Made by a program: the position numbers and the translations under genes. A stretch of 64,000 nt of DNA from NCBI GenBank assembly GCA_002914845.1, contig JXTC01000177.1, positions 21,240 to 85,239 on the forward strand. Direction: 5' to 3'. This stretch comes from Trema orientale (taxonomy: Eukaryota; Streptophyta; Magnoliopsida; Rosales; Cannabaceae). The notes below the pieces were generated by a model that saw nothing but the letters and a program-made list of their open reading frames with translations, was not told the DNA's origin and ran no database searches. Position 1 is the stretch's first letter, and each line of letters begins with the position of its first letter. Of this stretch, positions 59,386-64,000 are shown in pieces.

Positions 59386-60477
59386 ATTTGCATATACAGA
59401 TAAAATTATAATTCATACACTTTTACAACTCATATAAAAGTTTTCCTTTTCATTACTGAACTAGAATAATCCACATTGTTAGTTCAATTTATAAACTATG
59501 AATGGATACTTATTGATTGAAATAGTTATTCTTATTTTGTTATTATTATATACTTTAGTTTCCAACTATCTCTGTGAGTGAACATGCTTTCCAACTAGTA
59601 AGGCAAATGATTAAATAATACGAAGGATAAAGAACAAAACGTATACAACTTATAGTCAATAATAATTGTAACATAGAAAAGGTAAAATAATAATAAAGAT
59701 GAGTAGATCATATCTTAAATTATCCATTAGTGGCCTACTATTACATCTCCTCACTATAGAATAACAAAAAGCAAGAGACTTTTTACAAAAGTTGATGTCC
59801 ATACTAATTCGAGGCAACCATCTATGAGAAAAAAAATATCCAAGTAATCAATACTATACTATAGAATCATAGCCACAGAGAAACAATATCCAGAGAAATA
59901 CACTCATAAATGAACAAATCAAATATATATAAGTATAAAATCCACAAATGAATAATAAATACCCCAAGAAATTAACATCTTTAACAAGCATTAGCATAAA
60001 CCCGGATTCACTTTTGGAATATGAAAATATCAAACAAAAAGATTAAAAAAAAAGATAAAAAAATGAAAAAATGAGGGAAAAAGCATAACAATGATAAAGA
60101 AAAAATGAAAAGAAAGAAAAAGTTGCAAAAGAAGAGGAGATGAGTGACGAACCTAGGCAAGATCGGAGTAGAGACAAACTTTGAAGAAGAGAGATGAAGA
60201 AGGAGGCGGCTAGGGATTTTGGTCGTGTTTTTTTTTTCCTTTCTGCTTTTTGTCAAGACTTTACTTTCCCGATGATATAAAACTCAACTGTTTGCAAGGA
60301 GTCTATATTACCCCCAAGATGGAGACATAAGGAGCCCACGGTAAAATTCTAACTCCATAGATAGTGGGCCCAATAACTATACCAAACACAGGTTTTGTCA
60401 AGATTCTCGCTCCCAATAAGCCAACCCCCCATACCAAAGCCCCCTTAGTATCACTTATTGGTGTTCCTAGAATTATT
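59386..60477. other. Upstream part of the Harbinger relic and spacer, no gene seen
   Basis: Element ends could not be identified. CTATACCAAACACAGG near 60,378 resembles PIF-type ends, but no mirror was found. Confidence 0.35.
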
Positions 60478-60800
60478 AATTTTATTATACCAAATTCTAG
60501 CTACCATTGTTATTTGATTCTTGGTTTTGGTACATTCATTTATGTATTTTTTTGTTGGTATACCTATATATTGACATAGTATATTCGAAGATATACTAAT
60601 TTTATTATACCAAATTCTATCTATCTTTGTTATATGATTCCTGGTTTTGGTACATTTTGTTTTTTTGTTGGTATAACTATATATTGACGTAGTTTATTCA
60701 AATATATACCAATTTTATTATACTATATTTTATTCACCTTTGTTCTGTAAATTGATTTTGTGTTTATATAACTATGTATTGATATGGTATAGTTAGCAGA
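60478..60800. repeat. Tandem repeat, period 113-120 bp, nearly three copies
   Basis: AATTTTATTATACCAAATTC starts units at 60478 and 60598, and a diverged copy starts at 60711. Each includes GGTTTTGGTACATT and a TTGTTGGTATAACTATATAT segment. Non-coding. Confidence 0.85.
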
Positions 60801-61380
60801 TTAAAAGTATTAATTCTTGGATTGCATATTTATCAGACTCAAATTGCAAGGATTTTTCATTTGACAATAGTACATAGCAGATTACCTAAAGGGCTCACTT
60901 GGGAGGCGTATAATTGATCGGAAGATGGACAGAACTAGCAGTATTTAGGGCCCACTTAGGTTTACTTTTTTAAGAGTAACCATTTTACTATAACCGGCAG
61001 TCATTTAGAGAATAAGTACCGGTCATAATAATGTGAGTATATGACTATCAATCATAATAAATTAACAAGAGACTAAAAAACTCTAGCTGAAAACGCGATC
61101 GAAAAAATGTCATATTTGGGCCCAGAATAGTCGTAGTCCCATACAAATCAATTAAATCCCTAATTGATCTCCCAACGAAAATTGTGCTGAGTCTAATATT
61201 TTCTGGTGAGTCTTTGCAAAGAGGAAAGTCCTAAACAAAATGTTCAATTGCTCAAGTCCTATTCGTCATATTTTAATGAGACAATATGTTCACAGGTTTC
61301 TAACATTTCTACCTATAAAAACAAAAAAGAATTACAAAAATACAGTTGGTCAGATTTTTCTCTAATTTCCGTAAGTTTTT
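60801..61380. other. Intergenic, no gene seen
   Basis: AT-rich. The frame at 61206-61451 runs into the foldback element and is not convincing. Confidence 0.5.
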
Positions 61381-61605
61381 TTAAAAGAAAAATACCACTT
61401 TTAATTTTTCTAAAAAAAAATACCATTTTTAAAATGGTTACTAGTTACTAATGTCTAAAAACTAGTTATCGGTTACCAGTTACATATTAGTTATAAATAC
61501 TTTTGGTTACTAGTTACTAGTGCTCAAAAACTGGTTACTGGTTACTAGGTATTATTTTAAAAAATAATATTTTTCTAATTTTTTTTAAAAAGTGGTATTT
61601 TTCTA
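61381..61605. mobile_element. Foldback element with GTTAC-rich core, copy 2
   Basis: The left arm (AAAATACCACTTTTAATTTT, then AATACCATTTTTAAAATGG) pairs with the right arm (TATTTTAAAAAATAATATTT, then AAAAAGTGGTATTTTTCT). The core at about 61436-61550 is built of GGTTACTAGTTACTAGTGCT-type units. The arms share AATA(A/T)CACTTTT words with copy 1 at 2432. Confidence 0.75.
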
Positions 61606-63196
61606 AAAAGTACGATTTTGGATCTAAAAAAGACTAAGCCTACTGTATATTTCTAATTCTTTTCTAAAAACGCCGTATATGGCCTAATTTTCACTATGTT
61701 TATACTAAGCTCATATGTTTGGTGAGAAAATGACATGGGTATGAATAACTTGGGCCAAAATGACTTTTTTGGGCATTTAAAAAAAAATGATATGTTTAGT
61801 AGTGCCAAGATTGTAACTTTTTGACCATAAAAAAAATTATTGTTTATGATATTGTTTTGGAGTTTTCTATAATCAAAAGCTTTGATTATAGGTTAAGACG
61901 TTCTTGACACTCTTAAAAATATCATTTAAAAAAAATAAAGAAAAAAATCTTTTCGGCCCAAGTTAGTCCTACCCATGTCTCTTGGTGGAAGGGGAAAAGC
62001 CTAAGTCCTAGTCCAACAAAGCCCATGCCTCAAATCAAGAAGAAGTCAGTAATGAGTTATCAATTCATATGCCTGGTAGACAAGCTTATAAACCATGTAC
62101 ACCTTGTGCAATTTTTGACCCCATCCAAACCAACTCTCTTCAATCTTCAGCTCGTTTTATGCCTTCTGTTCTGCCCTTATTATAACTTGCAATTAATTGT
62201 CTGAAACGAAGAGCTTCGTGCAATTTCTGGACTTTGATAGTAAAAGTTGTCACAACGCCAACTCTATACAGTATTTGAGTTATGATTATGTGAGAGATTA
62301 AAACTTGTAATTCGTATACGATTAAAACCCATAGGCTTTTAGTGAAGACATCAGTGCTGTCACATATATATTAATTGCTTAAAATTTCTGATGCAACCTT
62401 CCGTGTCAAAAACTAAAGATCAGTTATTGGTACAGAAATACTTGGTGTCCATTACGGTCAAGGAATGTAAAAAATCTTTTTTTTCGAGCTGGATACATGC
62501 ACATGGATTTTCAATTTGTTTTTTTCCCTGTAATTGGGATACGTAGTTAATAAGTTTGTAAGATTAAAATTTGTGTTAGATAAATGCCGATAGAAAATTC
62601 GAGCATGCATAAAATTGTCTTTTTTTTTTTTTTTTTTAATAAATGAAAAGATTGGAATTTTATTTAATACCAACCTTATCACTCAATTCAAAACCTGAGA
62701 TACAATTAAGATAGTCTTCCAACAAAAATACGTCTCTTTAACCTGAGATAGTGAGATACAATTCCAACAAAACACAATCCTCTTTAAAGAGGTTAAAGCA
62801 TACAAACGTTCCAGGAGAATGAGCTACAACATTTTTATACCACTATATATACCTTAGGGAAGTACATGACAAAGATAATAAAAATTCATCTTCAAAATCT
62901 CGTTTTAGACGTGAGTTATCATAGCCTTATCAAGAGTAGAGAACTTACATTAAGCTTCAAAGACAAATCCGTTGACGCCCACTCGACGGTGATCATCCCT
63001 AAAATTGCCTCCTCTCTCATCTTTCATTTTTCCTTTTGTGAATAGTCTTTGCACATCTAAAGACTATATTTTAATGATACCATTAGATTTTGTATGAATC
63101 ACTAAAGATTTTTCATAAACAATTTATGCTATAATTTCATTAGAAATATTTTCCCCCCCTCGAAGCTTTCAATTAATACAAAGATTTAATTTCGTC
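61606..63196. other. Intergenic, possibly 3' UTR of the WAT1-related gene at the right end
   Basis: AT-rich, with a T-run near 62,620. No gene or RNA recognised. The stretch just below 63,197 is probably the 3' UTR of the neighbouring minus-strand gene. Confidence 0.45.
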
Positions 63197-63754
63197 CTAG
63201 ATGATACTCTTTGTAACAATTTCTTTTAATTCTGAATTCTCTTTTTCAGTTGGCAAGCTACTCTCAGCGTTCGTCTTTTGCTCTCTGGTTTTTCCCCACA
63301 AAACGCTGTAAAGCCCTAAGATCAGCAAAAATCCACCTAAAATGCTGCATAAACAAAGGAGAAAAAACTATAATAATTAAGGGAAAATCTACATGTATAC
63401 AACCGCCAATAAATGTCAAGTATTAAAAAAAAAACACTAATAAAATTATTGTAAAAATAATAACCCACAAAAAAGAAAATAAAAAGAAGATCGAAAATAA
63501 GAGTAAAGTTTGTTTTAAATATTCCAAGTCTCTAATAAAAAGGCTACTAGCTAGCTGAGTTCATGATGTGCTTAAAGATTTAACATATATAGAAACTTTT
63601 ACCTTCCTAAAGTAACGACCTCTCCCAAGAGAATTGCTGAACAAAGGATTGTAATAATTAAAGCCAAGGGAGTTGACATGGCTAGGAAAACCGGTCCCTT
63701 CTTCTCAATCACCCATGCTTGCAAGTAGTATGTCACACCAGTCACTACAATTCC
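63197..63754 (-). CDS. WAT1-related / nodulin MtN21-type transporter, last two exons (partial)
   Basis: The penultimate exon is 63754-63603 (152 nt, starting in phase 0) and the last exon 63344-63197 with TAG at 63199-63197. The 258-bp intron has GT-AG borders. The encoded C-terminus reads GIVVTGVTYYLQAWVIEKKG, then PVFLAMSTPLALIITILC, LLGEVVTLGS and ILGGFLLILGLYSVLWGKTR. It ends in a hydrophilic tail KENSELKEIVTKSII. This is the second EamA domain of plant WAT1-related (UmamiT) membrane carriers, which move amino acids, auxin or other small molecules across membranes. The conserved GLY.VLWGK end is present. The remaining exons lie beyond base 64000, since 63755-64000 is intronic. Substrate unknown. 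Confidence 0.9.
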
Positions 63755-64000
63755 CTGCCACATATTCAAATTCATTAGCTTTAATTACTTTGCTTTGTCT
63801 AACTTTTAGAAATTCATAAATAAAACGTCGGCATATGAAAATGTACCATCAATTCTTACCTATATTACTATTTAACATAATGGTAAATACCCCTTAAAAA
63901 AAAAATACATAATGGTAAATATATATACATATATATATGGGTGAGTTTTCAATGGGTATTTTTGTTTTTGCTCCATAGATGGGTAAGTTTGACTAATTTG

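Overview
The window is nuclear DNA of a flowering plant, most likely a eudicot. It is AT-rich, with spliced genes carrying GT-AG introns, plant-only families (GT-2 trihelix factor, WAT1-related transporter, plant F-box) and dense plant transposon relics. The species cannot be named from the sequence alone.

Genes. Four genes look intact, or intact as far as the window shows. (1) A two-exon GT-2-type trihelix transcription factor on + (8275-10071, 504 aa). (2) A single-exon 192-aa membrane protein on + (18633-19211). (3) A seven-exon organelle-targeted J-domain protein on - (exons between 33471 and 23079, 273 aa). (4) A two-exon acidic, lysine-rich protein with an N-myristoylation start on + (49726-53814, 252 aa). 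The last two exons of a WAT1-related (EamA/nodulin MtN21) transporter lie on - at 63197-63754; the gene continues past the right edge. Broken genes are an F-box pseudogene (40368-41475), a PIF/Harbinger transposase with a Myb/SANT-like partner (57698-59385), a Copia gag start (left edge) and a LINE 3' remnant (about 25070-25680).

Mobile DNA. The best-defined element is a 5,291-bp Ty3/gypsy chromovirus (26894-32184) with 349-bp LTRs and the 5-bp target duplication CAAGA. It sits inside intron 2 of the J-domain gene in the same orientation, and that intron appears to use a GC donor. Four short elements have near-perfect 9-10 bp target duplications, as Mutator-type elements do (13560-13941, 17658-18369, 33924-34490, 52299-52470). 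Other features are a five-copy MITE family ending in CCAATCCAGTAGGTA, a foldback family with a GTTAC-rich core (two copies), a third long-inverted-repeat family (four copies), and two SINEs of one family with 16-17 bp target duplications.

Assembly. Both single-N positions (35031 and 37321) sit exactly between near-identical direct repeats of about 0.70 and 0.48 kb. Unmerged contig overlaps or haplotypes are the simplest explanation, so copy numbers there should not be trusted.

Most of the remaining DNA (about 10-17 kb, 43-49 kb, 54-57 kb) has no gene I can support. No new enzymatic or defence system is evident. The most unusual biology is the J-domain gene: a GC-AG intron hosting a retrotransposon, a triplicated 3' splice site, a LINE relic in another intron, and TGGGCC promoter motifs.
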